From contig CAVRVH010000005.1 of assembly GCA_963724665.1 (NCBI GenBank), forward strand, positions 1-64,000: a stretch of DNA of 64,000 nucleotides, read 5' to 3'. Origin of the DNA: DASUPK01 sp963724665 (GTDB lineage Bacteria > Actinomycetota > Thermoleophilia > Solirubrobacterales > 70-9). A program made the translations under genes and the position numbers. Below, one piece after another: positions 1 to 8,894 of the stretch (its first letter is position 1; the number at the start of each line of letters is the position of its first letter). The notes beneath the pieces are model-generated. The model was given only the letters and a program-made list of their open reading frames with translations, was not told the origin of the DNA and did no database searches.

Positions 1-78
1 AAACCTCACACGCACGCCGACGCCAGTCGGACCCTTTGGGGTCGTGTAGGTGCGCGTGCGACTAAGGAACCCTTCGCA

Positions 79-759
79 CTAGGGGCGCTCCTGAACCAGG
101 GCGACGGCCTCCTGGCGATCCCTGACCCCGAGCTTGCGCACGACCTCCGCGCTGTGGCGGCGCACCGTGACCGGGGAGATGTACAGGCGCTCGGCGATGC
201 GGGGCCCGCTCAGCCCATCGCACATCAGCCCCAGAATCTCCCACTCGCGGCAGGTCAGATCGGCGCGGCCGTTCCTGCCCGCGATCACTCGCTTCCGGCC
301 CTGCGTCTGCAGGTCTCGGACCAGCTCAGCCACGAGGAAGCGGGGAATCGCCGCTTCGCCCGCGAGCACGCCGCGGAGCGCGGGCGGGATCCGGTCCAGG
401 TTCATGCTCTTGACGAGAAATCCGGCCGCGCCCGCCCGGACGGCATCGACCAGGTCGTCGCGATCCGCTGAGGCCGTCAGCACCACGACCAATGCCTGCG
501 GGAGCCGCCTGGAGACCTCCCGCACGACGCGGATCCCGCCCCCCGGCATGCACAGATCCACCAGACAGATCTGCGGCCGCTCGCGGACGGACACCTCGAT
601 CGCTGCATCGGCGTCTGCGGCTTCCGCCCTCACCTCGAAGCCGGCGCCCTCGAGCAGTCGACGCAGCGCGGTCCGCGTGACCGGCTCGTCGTCGATCACG
701 ACAATGGATGGTCTGGGCTCAGCCACGGTCAGCCCCACAGATGCTGTGCCTTCAGCCAT
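79..759 (-). CDS. NarL/FixJ-type response regulator (REC + LuxR HTH)
   Basis: This 226-residue protein has the layout of a two-component DNA-binding regulator. The receiver domain covers about residues 17-130, with acidic pair D23-D24, phospho-acceptor D68 in VDLCMPG and the conserved lysine K117. A LuxR/GerE helix-turn-helix fills residues 167-226 (LTCREWEIL, ISPVTVRRH). Phosphorylation would come from a histidine kinase, but none is encoded nearby, so it is an orphan in this window. It is divergent from the secreted beta-helix gene across about 300 bp. Target genes cannot be deduced. A second receiver-domain gene begins at the far right edge. Confidence 0.93.
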   Translation of the reverse strand: MAEGTASVGLTVAEPRPSIVVIDDEPVTRTALRRLLEGAGFEVRAEAADADAAIEVSVRERPQICLVDLCMPGGGIRVVREVSRRLPQALVVVLTASADRDDLVDAVRAGAAGFLVKSMNLDRIPPALRGVLAGEAAIPRFLVAELVRDLQTQGRKRVIAGRNGRADLTCREWEILGLMCDGLSGPRIAERLYISPVTVRRHSAEVVRKLGVRDRQEAVALVQERP

Positions 760-1057
760 CGCGTAACCAACGACTGCAACACATGACCCCTTCCACCGCG
801 CGCCCTCCCACGGGTTTCATCGGCTGAGTCTCGCCGCGTTCGACAAGAAAGTCAATCCCCGAAAATCGCACTTCTCGAGCCCGACGGGCACCCATTTGCG
901 GGCATTTTGCATCTCCGGCTGCTCTGGTTGCGGGTCGACCAGACGGCGCGGCGGTGCGACAGGCGGCTCACGGCAGGCCGCGGCCATCCCGCCGCGTCAG
1001 TGATCCTCACTGTCAGTCGATAGGGTGGCCTCAGTCCAAGCAGCGGGGAGAAGTCGC
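760..1057. other. Intergenic region between divergent genes
   Basis: About 300 bp separate the response regulator from the beta-helix gene. I see no convincing coding frame, RNA gene or repeat. It must hold both divergent promoters, but I could not pick a -35/-10 pair with confidence. Near its right end is a purine-rich stretch, GGGGAG at 1045-1050, correctly spaced to serve the GTG at 1058. Confidence 0.5.
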
Positions 1058-1087
1058 GTGAACCGACGACGCGTCGCCATCAGCTAG
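1058..1087 (+). CDS. Possible 9-codon leader peptide upstream of the beta-helix gene
   Basis: A GTG at 1058 lies 7 nt after GGGGAG and opens a frame of nine codons (MNRRRVAIS) ended by TAG at 1085-1087. The last base of that stop is the first base of the GTG that starts the beta-helix protein (TAGTG overlap). The peptide resembles the start of the main protein (MNRHRLAVR), with 18 of 27 bases matching. It could be a duplicated start region, a coupling leader, or the true start displaced by an indel. It is too short for any functional claim. Confidence 0.35.
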   Translation: MNRRRVAIS

Positions 1088-2440
1088 TGAATCGCCACCG
1101 CCTCGCGGTTAGGGATCTCGCCGCGGGCGCCGGTCTTTCCCTGGGCGCCGTATTCGGGCTGACGGCCACAGCCCAGGCGACCGACTACACGGTCGATCGC
1201 ACGGACGATCCGGCCGGGGCCGGGGGTTGCCTCCTCGCCACGCCCAACGACTGCTCGCTTCGCCAGGCGATCAACGACGCCCAGAGCGCACCCAACTCGC
1301 CGACCGTCGACCGCGTGCTCTTCCAGTCGGGCATGAGCGGCACCATCACGCTCGTCTCAGCCGGCCTGTTCGTCAGCGATCCATTGGACATCGTCGGGCC
1401 GGGGGCGAACGTGCTCGCCGTCTCGGGCGGCGACATCCAGCGAGTCCTCGACACCGAGCAGGCGACCCCGGGCGATCCGGTGACGATCTCGGGCCTCACC
1501 CTGACCCACGGCTACGGCTCCGGAGTCGTCGGCGGCGGTGGGATCTACAGCAAGGACACCTACCTGAAGGTGATCAGCTCGACGGTCTCGGACAGCGACT
1601 CCGGGATCTCCGACTATCCAGGTGGCGGAATTCGGCAGAAGAACAGCTCGCTTCTGATCAGGAACTCCACGATCTCGGGCAACCAGGGCGGCAACGGCGG
1701 TGGCGTCTACGCATCCAACGCGGCCATCGGCGTCGAGAACTCGACCATCTCGGGCAACACCGCTACGGGAACCGGCGGCGGCTCCGGGTACGGCTACGGC
1801 GGCGGGATCTGGCTGGACAAGGGCTCCGGCGGCAGCCTGATCAGCTACAGCAGCACGATCTCCGGCAACCACGCGCACTACGGCGGGGGGATCAGCGCGA
1901 ATCAGGGAACGGCCGGCGGCATCGTCGACACGGTGATCGCCAACAACACGGCGACGAGCGATCTCGACCTTCGCAACGCCGGCGCTGATCCGTTCAAGCT
2001 CGCCTTCAGCTCGGTCGAATCGACGGCGGGCGCTTCCATCGTCGACATCAGCCCGTTCACGGGCAGCAATGTCCTGGGAGTGGATCCGCAGCTCGGTCCA
2101 CTCGCCGACAACGGGGGCCCGACGCAGACCCTGAAGCCCGGCCTCGGCAGTCCGCTGCTCGACAAGGGGCTCACCACCGGGTTCACGGCCGACCAGCGCG
2201 GTCTGCCGCGCCCATTCGACGCCCCGGACATCGCCAACGCGGCCTCGGGAGACGGGGCCGACATCGGCGCGGTCGAGCTGCAGGCGGCGGACTTCGTGAA
2301 GCCGCCGCCCGCCGCCGACGTCAGCTCCGGCAGCACCGAAGAAGAAGTGCAAGAAGAAGCACAAGCGCTCCGCGCAGGCGTCAAAGAAGAAGTGCAGGAC
2401 GCGGACAAGAAACACGCCGGGCGTCGGCGCTAGCGCCTGA
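1087..2440 (+). CDS. Secreted parallel beta-helix protein with CSLREA and choice-of-anchor Q-type regions (3' frameshift)
   Basis: The protein has an N-terminal hydrophobic signal region (about residues 14-32), then a CSLREA-type segment (NDCSLRQAINDA), then repeated strand patterns such as ISGNT/ISGNQ and GGGIY typical of right-handed beta-helices. The C-terminal part (LADNGGPTQT, DIGAVEL) matches the choice-of-anchor Q domain of exported bacterial proteins. As read, the frame stops at 2433 after an acidic tail. A +1 shift near 2327 restores a basic tail, APKKKCKKKHKR..., ending at TGA 2438-2440. That matches tails of other exported proteins here, so I treat the shift as an indel error or recent mutation. 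The role is probably cell-surface; ligand unknown. Confidence 0.8.
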
Positions 2441-2455
2441 AGATCTGCGGAAGCG

Positions 2456-2990
2456 TCAGAGGCCGGTGGCGGATGCACCCGGGCCACCTCGTATCCGATC
2501 GTCCGGTAGGTCCCGTCCCTGGACACCGATCTGAAGAGGTCGCGGATCCACTCGCGGCTGAGGCCGAAGCGGATCAGGCCGTCCGAGAGGTCGACGAGGT
2601 CGGCTCGGCGGATCAGCTCGACCTCGTCGCCGCGGTCCCACTGGCTCCGGAGCTCGTGGTGCCGCTCGATCGCGTCGAAGCAGAGCCGGATCCGGTCCTC
2701 GTCCCAGCCGTGCTCCGAAGCAGCTCCGCGGTGAACTCGGCGCCCTCGCGGACGTAGACGCCGCCGTGCGAGGCAGCGTCATAGAGGCCGACGTCGTGGA
2801 GCAGGCCGGCGATCAGCAGCACCTCGCGATCGACCTTGAGCTCCCGCGCCGTCGCGAGCCGGTCGGCGATCAGGAAGACGCGGAGCCCGTGGCGCTCCAT
2901 CGCCCCGCCGCTCTCGCCGGTGACCTCCCGAAGCTTCTGGAGCGCGGCTACCTCGCTGTCGGTGCGGGCGAGGTCCTCGGCGCTCGTCAT
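2456..2990 (-). CDS. HD-domain phosphohydrolase-like protein (frameshifted)
   Basis: From ATG at 2990 the frame reads an HD superfamily domain: an early His in MERHGLR, the HD pair in LLIAGLLHDVGL, then HGGVYVREGAEF. The frame breaks near 2715. The alternative frame continues EHGWDEDRIR and DAIERHHELRSQWDRGDEVELIRRADL in the family's expected style. The end is uncertain because the restored frame runs on through the neighbouring gene; TGA at 2456-2458 in another frame is the likeliest stop. HD proteins are metal-dependent phosphohydrolases, commonly acting on nucleotides. The start lies 2 nt after the ferredoxin-like gene, so it is the last gene of the sucC operon. The damage looks like sequencing indels. 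Confidence 0.6.
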
Positions 2991-2992
2991 TC

Positions 2993-3255
2993 CTAGCGGC
3001 GCAGCTCGGTGCCGTCGTAGAGCTTCTTGACGACGACGCCGCCGGGCGGGCGCGGCCTCCACGCAGAGGTTGCAGAGCACGCACTCGTCGAGGTTCTGGC
3101 GGGCGATCGCGAGGCTCCCGTCGGACTCGTTCGACGTCGAAGATGTCGACCGGGCAGACCTCCTCGAGCTTGGTGGCGAGCGCGGTGTCGTTCGCTACCT
3201 CGCCGGAGACCTCGACGTCGATGAAGGTGCCCTCGAGCTGCTCTGCTTCGGCCAT
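2993..3255 (-). CDS. Small ferredoxin-like Fe-S protein (two frameshifts)
   Basis: The start ATG (3255-3253) shares one base with the sucD stop (TGATG). Read with two single-base corrections, near 3129 and near 3045, it gives an 86-residue protein: MAEAEQLEGTF, LEEVCPVDIFDVE, then ECVLCNLCVEAAP and a terminal VVVKKLYDGTELRR. Both insertions are needed to reach the stop at 2993, and 263 nt minus 2 is exactly 87 codons. The CxxCxxC cluster resembles ferredoxin-type 4Fe-4S ligands, although the fourth Cys is not visible in the corrected reading. It may carry electrons for a partner encoded elsewhere. It sits between the SucCD-like ligase and an HD protein in one operon. Confidence 0.55.
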
Positions 3256-4173
3256 CAGACCTTCGCTCCGAGCTTGTCCTTGACGGCGTCCGGGATCTCG
3301 TCGATCCGCTCCACGACCGGGATTCCGGCGGCCTCGAGGCGGGCGATCTTCTGGGTCGCCGAGTCCTCGGCGCCCTCGACGATCGTCCCGGCGTGGCCGA
3401 AGCTCATGCCCTGCATCTCCTCGTCGTCCATGAACTTGCCCGGCCATGAAGGCGATGATCGGGAGCTTCGCGTCGTTCTCGTCACGCCAGTCGACGAGCT
3501 CGGCCTCCATCCGGCCGCCCGGCTCCGTGTAGATCACGATCGCCTCGGTCTGCTCGTCCGCCTCGAAGAAGGGCATGAGCTCGGCGTAGGTGGAGCCGAT
3601 GATCGCGTCGCCGCCGATCGAGACGGCGGTGGAGACGCCGAGGCCGGCGGCGGTGAGCGTGGAGGAGATCTCGGTGGTCATCCCGCCGGAGCGCGACATG
3701 ACGCCGATCGATCCGGGCTCGTACGCCTTGGCGGCGTCCTTGGCCGGGCCGCCGATGCCGCCCATCTTGGCGACGCCGGGGGCGATGATCCCGAGGCAGT
3801 TGGGACCGATGATCCGTGCTCCGCGCAGGTTGGCGAGCTCGACCATCTGGGCGACGTCGCGGCGCGGGATGCGCTCGGTGACGACGACGATCAGCTTGAT
3901 GCCGTTCTCGATCGCCTCGAAGACGGCGTCCTTGGTGAAGGCGGGGGGGACGGTGACGACGGAGCCGTCGATCTGGGAGCCGTGGTTCTCCACCGCCTGC
4001 TCGACGGTGTCGAAGACCGGGACGCCGTGGACGTCGCGGCCCTTGCGGCCCGGGGTGACTCCGCCGACGATCTTGGAGCCGTAGTCCAGGCATTCCTTGG
4101 TCAGGTTGACCGCCTCGCGCCCGGTGATCCCCTGGACGATGAAGGTGAAGTCCTCGTTGAGCAGGATGCTCAT
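3255..4173 (-). CDS. sucD: Succinyl-CoA synthetase-like alpha subunit (frameshifted)
   Basis: ATP-dependent acyl-CoA ligase alpha subunits bind CoA and carry the phosphorylated histidine. Here are the CoA-binding start (MSILLNEDFTFIVQGITGREA), IVGGVTPGRKG, GPNCLGII and, after a one-base correction near 3440, MSFGHAGTIVEG with the phospho-histidine. The corrected length is about 305 residues, normal for SucD. Its ATG overlaps the sucC stop (ATGA). Two features differ from typical SucD: GPNCLG instead of GPNCPG, and SRSGGMTTEISS where SRSGTLTYE is usual. The substrate could be succinate or another C4 acid such as malate; succinate is only the default. Confidence 0.78.
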
Positions 4174-5385
4174 CGGCCCCCTGGATCCTCTCGACGGCCT
4201 CTCCCGCCGCCTCCCACATCGAGGTCGAGCGGTCGCTTGAACTCGATCCCGTACTTGCCGAGGATCTTCGCGCCCTCCTCCTCCCAGGCACCGGGGATGC
4301 GGAAGACGGCGATGGTCTCCGCCGGGTCCTTGCCGAGCTCGAGGCAGGCCTTGATCACGCCGCGGGCGACGATGTCGACCCGGGTGTTGGAGACGATCGA
4401 CATCATCACCGCGATCTTCTCGACGCCGTCCTTCTTCAGGACCTCCTTGGCAAGGCCGCAGGACTTGGCGACCGAGGGGTTGCCGCCGATCTCGGCGTAG
4501 TTGGCGGGCTTGCCGCCCTGGCTGCGGACGGCGTCGGTGAGGGTGAGCGAGCCGCCGCCGGCGCCGATCACCAGGCCGAGGTTGCCGGTGAAGCCGTGGT
4601 CCTTGCCCTGGATCACGCCGCGGTGGTCGGCCTCGTCGATCGCCTTCACATTGCGCTCGAAGTCGGAGGGCTCGTACAGCTCGCGCGGCTCCTCGAGCTC
4701 GACGCCGATCTCCTTGAGCATCTTCTGGTGGCGGCCGACAGCCTCGTCCTCCATCTCCATGTGGGCGTCGAGGGCGACGAAGGAGCCGTCGGAGAGGCGC
4801 GCGAGAGGGTTGATCTCGGCGAGGGTCATGTCGTAGTCGCGCTGGAGCTGGGCGAGGCGGGCGAGCACCGGCGTGGCGCGCGTGAGCTCGCGACCGGTCA
4901 GGCCACCGGCCGCCGCGACGACCTCCTTGGCGCGGAAGTCGGGAACAGGGTGGAGATTGGAGAGATGCCCGCGGCCGACATGGTCGGGATGCTTCTCCGC
5001 GACCTCCTCGATGTCGATCCCGCCCATGTCCGAGAACAGCATCATCGGTGCGCTTGGCGCGGCCATCCCAGAGAACCGCGGCGTAGTACTCCTGCTCGAC
5101 CTCGGCCTTCGGGTCAACCAGGACGCCGACCGGCATGTGGCCGTTGATCTCGAGCTCGAGAATCTCCGCAGCGTGGGAGGCCGCCTCCTCGGGCGTGTCG
5201 GCGAACTTGACCCCGCCCGCCTTCATGCGGCCACCGGTCAGAACCTGGGACTTGATCACGGTCGGTCCGCCGATCCGCTCGGCGGCCTGCTTGGCCTCCT
5301 CGGCCGTCTTGCAGAAGCCGTATTCGGTGACCGGAATGCCGGCCCGTTCGACTATGCGACGGCTTTCGAACTCGTAGAAGCGCAT
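4170..5385 (-). CDS. sucC: Succinyl-CoA synthetase-like beta subunit (frameshifted)
   Basis: The beta subunit carries the ATP-grasp nucleotide site and pairs with the downstream alpha subunit. The N-terminal part begins MRFYEFESRRIVERAGIPV and includes KSQVLTGGRMKAGGVKFA. After one extra base near 5049 is removed the frame joins MMLFSDMGGIDIEEVAE and runs through LAEINPLARLSDG, FTGNLGLVIGAGGGSLTLTD, ANYAEIGGNPS and IVSNTRVDIVARG. The 1216 nt equal 405 codons plus one base, matching a single insertion. The gene ends in an ATGA overlap with sucD. It is the first gene of a four-gene leftward operon. The last 15-20 residues may also be frame-shifted, since an adjacent frame offers a better helix (EAAGEAVERIQ). 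Confidence 0.78.
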
Positions 5386-5450
5386 GAGGGTCACCCAGGG
5401 GGCGGCCGGGAACAGTACAAAGCCCCAGCTTGAGACGCGCTGCGCTGCGT

Positions 5451-6929
5451 CTAGGCGGAGGGTTCGGCCTGCGCCGCAGCGACTGCGGGCTCGCGCTCGC
5501 GCTGCGGGCGGAGCAATACGACCGCGGCGACGACGCCGACGAGACAGAAGGCGGCGCCGACCCCGAACTGAAGCTGGAAGCCGTCGGTCAGTGCCCTCGC
5601 GGCCGAGGTCCCGGAATCGATCTCCGATGAGGTGTGGTTGGCGGCCAGCGTGCTGAGTACGGCCAGGCCGAGTGCTGCGCCCACGAAGCGGGAGGTGTTG
5701 AGCACGCCCGAGGCCAGTCCGCTGAGGGCTCGCGGAACGCCCTGCACCGCGACGATCGTTGCGGGGACGAGGGCGAGGCCCAGACCGAACGCGCCGAACA
5801 TGCCGCCGGGGAAGACGTTCGCGATGTAGCTCCCGCCCGGGTGGACGCTCGTCAGCAGGAACTCCCCGATCGTCGCTGAGAGCATCCCGAGGGCGAGCAC
5901 CCAACGAGCGCCGATCACCTTCGCCAGCCGCGGCGCGAGTGTCGCACCGGTGCCGACGGCGACTGTCATCGGGACGAACGCCAGCCCGGTCTTGAGCGCG
6001 CTGTAGTGGAGGGTGCCCTGCATGTAGAGGGACTGGAAGAACCAGAAGCCGAAGATCGCGCCGTAGAGCAGGAAGATCACGAGGTTCGCGGCCCGGAGAT
6101 TTCGCAGCTTGAAGACGCTCAGGGGCATCAGCGCCGTCCGCTCCGGGTGCCGGGCCAGGCTGTTCTCGTACAGGGCGAACGCCAAGAGCAGGGCCACCCC
6201 GGCCGCGACGGGAGCAAGAACGCCGAGCGCGCCCCAGCCGAGCCGGTCGGTGGTGACGATTCCGTAGGTCAGGGCCGTCATCCCGGCGGTGACCAGGATT
6301 GCGCCGGGGAGGTCGAAGTGCCGATTCTCGGACTCGCTGCGGCCCTCGGGGATCAGGCGGCGACTGAACAGCACGATCCCAAGGCCGATCGGAATGTTGA
6401 TGACGAAGATCGCGGGCCAGCTGAAGGCCTCGGTCAGGATCCCGCCGAGCAGCACTCCGGCGGTCGCGCCGATCGCGCCGACCGCGCCCCAGGCGCCGAG
6501 CGCGCGGTTCCGTGGCGCCCCCTCATCGAAGGAGGTCGTGATGATCGCCAGGGTGGCGGGGGAGAGGATCGCGCCGCCGATGCCCTGCAGCGCCCGGGCG
6601 GCGACCAGCGTCCCCGCGGTGGGGGCGATCGCGCAGATCAGCGAGGCTCCGGAGAAGAGGAGGGTGCCGGCGTAGAACATGCGCCTGCGGCCGAACAGGT
6701 CGGCCGCGCGCCCGCCGAGCAGCAGGAAGCCGGCGAAGGTCAGGGTGTACGCATTGAGGACCCACTGCAGGCCGTTGGTCGAGAAGCCGAGCGCGTCCTT
6801 GATCGAGGGCAGCGCGACGTTCACGATCGAGACGTCGAGGATCACCATGAACTGGCCCAGACAGACGACCAGCAGCAGTGCGTTCGAGTTGCGCCTCACC
6901 ATCCCCCTCGCTGCGGTGACGGGGTTCAC
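5451..6929 (-). CDS. MFS drug exporter, DHA2 (14-TM) family
   Basis: This 492-residue membrane protein has the DHA2 pattern: a first helix containing LDVSIVNVALPSI, motif A as GGRAADLFGRRR, and a helix-rich length fitting 14 segments. Such proteins exchange protons for drugs or small amphipathic compounds. GTG at 6929 is chosen because it overlaps the stop of a 55-codon upstream frame (GTGA). It is divergent from an ArsR-type repressor with paired operators between them, so inducible efflux is the natural model. The substrate is unknown. Confidence 0.92.
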   Translation of the reverse strand: MNPVTAARGMVRRNSNALLLVVCLGQFMVILDVSIVNVALPSIKDALGFSTNGLQWVLNAYTLTFAGFLLLGGRAADLFGRRRMFYAGTLLFSGASLICAIAPTAGTLVAARALQGIGGAILSPATLAIITTSFDEGAPRNRALGAWGAVGAIGATAGVLLGGILTEAFSWPAIFVINIPIGLGIVLFSRRLIPEGRSESENRHFDLPGAILVTAGMTALTYGIVTTDRLGWGALGVLAPVAAGVALLLAFALYENSLARHPERTALMPLSVFKLRNLRAANLVIFLLYGAIFGFWFFQSLYMQGTLHYSALKTGLAFVPMTVAVGTGATLAPRLAKVIGARWVLALGMLSATIGEFLLTSVHPGGSYIANVFPGGMFGAFGLGLALVPATIVAVQGVPRALSGLASGVLNTSRFVGAALGLAVLSTLAANHTSSEIDSGTSAARALTDGFQLQFGVGAAFCLVGVVAAVVLLRPQREREPAVAAAQAEPSA

Positions 6930-7093
6930 TTGCGGACTGCCTCCAGAATGTACGCCGCTTCGATCGCCGCCGCGCGTCGAGAGCTAGGCGAGGGCGCGCG
7001 CCAGCGCGACCCGTCATATGAAGCATGCACCTCGCTCTCCGACTCGTGCTCGGGGGCATCGCTTTGCGTGTTCAATGCCTGCGTGTCGGTCAT
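6926..7093 (-). CDS. Small 55-residue ORF coupled to the exporter
   Basis: An ATG at 7093 preceded by AGAAGG opens a 55-residue frame beginning MTDTQALNTQ and ending ILEAVRK. Its TGA overlaps the exporter's GTG. The peptide is hydrophilic, Ser/Glu/Arg-rich, with no membrane segment or motif I recognise. It may be a real small protein or a leader providing translational coupling. Support comes from the ribosome site, the GTGA overlap and its position directly after the operators. Confidence 0.42.
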   Translation of the reverse strand: MTDTQALNTQSDAPEHESESEVHASYDGSRWRAPSPSSRRAAAIEAAYILEAVRK

Positions 7094-7120
7094 GTCGGTT
7101 GCCTTCTGCTTGGTTTGATA

Positions 7121-7163
7121 GTACGATGAGCATCGTACCAAAGAAGTTCGATGAACGTCGTAC
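7121..7163. promoter_or_regulatory. Twin operator-like palindromes between exporter and ArsR regulator
   Basis: GTACGATGAGCATCGTAC at 7121-7138 has perfect 8-bp arms around AG. A second site, GTTCGATGAACGTCGTAC at 7146-7163, matches it at 15 of 18 positions. The sites start 25 bp apart, a little over two helical turns. They lie between two divergent promoters, as expected for autoregulation and exporter control by the winged-helix protein beginning at 7181. Confidence 0.75.
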
Positions 7164-7180
7164 AAGCTAGACTCACCGGT

Positions 7181-7492
7181 ATGGAAATCCATCACCCCGA
7201 GAGAAGCGAGCTTGAGCTGCCGGCCGTGCTGCATGCGCTCAGCGACCCACACCGGTTGGAGATCGTTCGTCGTCTCGCCGAGGACTCTGAGCCGCGGCCC
7301 TGCGGCACCTTCGGCTTCGACATCAGCAAGTCGACGATGACGCATCACTTCCGAATCCTTCGAGAGTCCGGCGTGATCCGCCAGGAGCGGCAGGGGACCA
7401 CGAAGATGACGGAGCTTCGCCGCGAGGACCTGGACGCCAGGTTCCCGGGGCTGCTCGACGCCGTGCTCAGCTCGAAGATGGCTCACGTCTAA
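7181..7492 (+). CDS. ArsR-family winged-helix transcriptional repressor
   Basis: The 103-residue protein begins MEIHHPERSELELP and has the ArsR/SmtB core: HALSDPHRLEIVRRLAE, then KSTMTHHFRILRESGVI as recognition helix and RQGTTKMTELR as wing. No metal-binding CxC motif is visible, so a non-metal ligand is possible. I prefer ATG 7181, because an alternative ATG at 7151 would put the second operator inside the gene; however, 7151 has the better ribosome site (AGAAG). It probably represses itself and the divergent exporter. Confidence 0.88.
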   Translation: MEIHHPERSELELPAVLHALSDPHRLEIVRRLAEDSEPRPCGTFGFDISKSTMTHHFRILRESGVIRQERQGTTKMTELRREDLDARFPGLLDAVLSSKMAHV

Positions 7493-7548
7493 CGACGAAC
7501 GGCGACGGGCCAGGTCGACAGGGCGCCATCCGGGTAGGGTCGCCGCGC

Positions 7549-7977
7549 ATGCTGCGGATCCTGCTCAACATCATCTGGCTCGTCTTCGCCGGCCTCTGGG
7601 CGACGATCCTCTGGTGCCTCGCCGGGATCATCATGTGCCTCCTGATCATCACGATCCCATTCGGCCTGCAGGCGTTCAAGATCGCAAGCTTCACCATCTG
7701 GCCCTTCGGCCGCACCCTGGTCAAGAGGCCGGATGCCGGGGCGCCCTCGCTGATCGGCAACATCATCTGGATACCCCTCGCCGGCATCTGGCTGGCGATC
7801 GCCCACCTGGTCACCACGGTCGTTCTGGCGATCACGATCATTGGGATCCCGCTGGCGCTGGCCAACCTCAAGCTGGTGATGGTGTCCCTGCTGCCGTTCG
7901 GGCGTGAGGTCGTGCCGATCGACCAGGCTCGGGCGATGGGGCGCGACGCGCAGAACATCGATTTCGGGTCGCTGTAG
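7549..7977 (+). CDS. YccF-family inner membrane protein
   Basis: The 142-residue protein contains two copies of the hydrophobic YccF-type repeat: LNIIWLVFAGLW...IITIPFGLQAFKIA and GNIIWIPLAGIWLA...ITIIGIPLALANLK. It should span the membrane about four times. Its biochemical function is not known. It lies 56 bp after the ArsR gene and 22 bp before the universal stress gene, and may be cotranscribed with the latter. Confidence 0.88.
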   Translation: MLRILLNIIWLVFAGLWATILWCLAGIIMCLLIITIPFGLQAFKIASFTIWPFGRTLVKRPDAGAPSLIGNIIWIPLAGIWLAIAHLVTTVVLAITIIGIPLALANLKLVMVSLLPFGREVVPIDQARAMGRDAQNIDFGSL

Positions 7978-7999
7978 CTGCTTCTACGCTCAGGGCAGG

Positions 8000-8746
8000 A
8001 TGACCGACCGACCTCTCTATCCGAAAGTCGTCGCCGGGTACGTGGAGAACGATCGCGGCGAGGATGCGCGGGTGCTGGGCGAGCGGGTCGCCGCACGGGA
8101 CGGCGGTGAGCTCAAGCTGGTCACCGTCGAGAAGGGCTCCCCGGAGGATGCGCTGCAGGCGCTCGCCGAGCGCGGTGAGGCGGACCTGATCGTGCTCGGC
8201 TCGACCCACCATGCGGCGTTCGGCTCCGTCGCGCCTGGGAGCGTCGCCGAGCATCTGCTCCACGGCGCACGGTGCCGCCTCCTCATCGCCCCGAAGGGAT
8301 ATGCCGAGGCCGATCACTCCGGGGATCGGCTTCGGGTGCTTGCGGTCGGCTACGACGGGATGGCGGAGTCGCAGGCGGCCCTCGACGAGGCGGCTGTGCT
8401 GACGGGGAAGTTCGGGGGGTCGATGAAGGTGGTCGGGGTGATGACGCCGATTCCGCCGGCGGCAGCTGCCGCCGCCGCCCGGGCCGGCCCGGACGTCGGT
8501 CCCGACTTCCAGACCCGCCTGCACGACGCGGTCGCGAAGCTCCCCCCGGAACTGCGTGCCCTGCCCGTGCTCGAGCAGGGGGATCCGGTCCACAAGCTGC
8601 TCGAGGTGGCCGAGGTGGGGGTGGACCTGCTTGTCCTCGGCTCCCGCGGATTCGGCCCCGTCATGCGCCTCCTGATCGGGAGCGTCTCCTCGCGGGTGAT
8701 CCGCGGGGCGCCATGCCCCGTGATGGTGGTGCCGAGGCCGGGCTAG
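8000..8746 (+). CDS. Tandem universal stress protein (two Usp domains)
   Basis: The 248-residue protein has two UspA folds. The first runs from KVVAGYVEN to CRLLIAP; the second from RVLAVGYDGMAES to CPVMVVP. The second carries the ATP-binding signature GSRGFGPVMRLLIGS (GxxGx9GS). In the first the signature is degenerate (GSTHHAAFGSVAPGS). Such proteins are cytoplasmic and induced by stress or starvation. The start at 8000 gives a normal family N-terminus; an upstream extension in the same frame is unlike Usp proteins. Confidence 0.9.
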   Translation: MTDRPLYPKVVAGYVENDRGEDARVLGERVAARDGGELKLVTVEKGSPEDALQALAERGEADLIVLGSTHHAAFGSVAPGSVAEHLLHGARCRLLIAPKGYAEADHSGDRLRVLAVGYDGMAESQAALDEAAVLTGKFGGSMKVVGVMTPIPPAAAAAAARAGPDVGPDFQTRLHDAVAKLPPELRALPVLEQGDPVHKLLEVAEVGVDLLVLGSRGFGPVMRLLIGSVSSRVIRGAPCPVMVVPRPG

Positions 8747-8894
8747 GCTTGCTCACGCCTGACAGGCACAGAACCCCTACGATTGTCCGGGGCCCCTCCA
8801 TCGCAACCGCACTGTGGCGCCGTTCGGTGTGAAAACATCTCGCGCCTCGCAGGGAGGGGGAATCGACCATCGACCAAGGAGTTGAACGCACGCC

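Noticed and set aside
1..78. Inverted repeat CGCACGC/GCGTGCG at the left edge as a terminator
   Set aside because: Arms are short with a loop of over 30 bp and the neighbouring gene is outside the window; not supportable.
2320..5060. Programmed ribosomal frameshifting
   Set aside because: Too many sites in adjacent unrelated genes and no consistent slippery sequence; indel error or decay explains them better.
2779..5904. One giant leftward protein of about 1041 residues
   Set aside because: It strings together out-of-frame stretches of the MFS gene and pieces of sucC, sucD and the ferredoxin-like gene produced by the indels.
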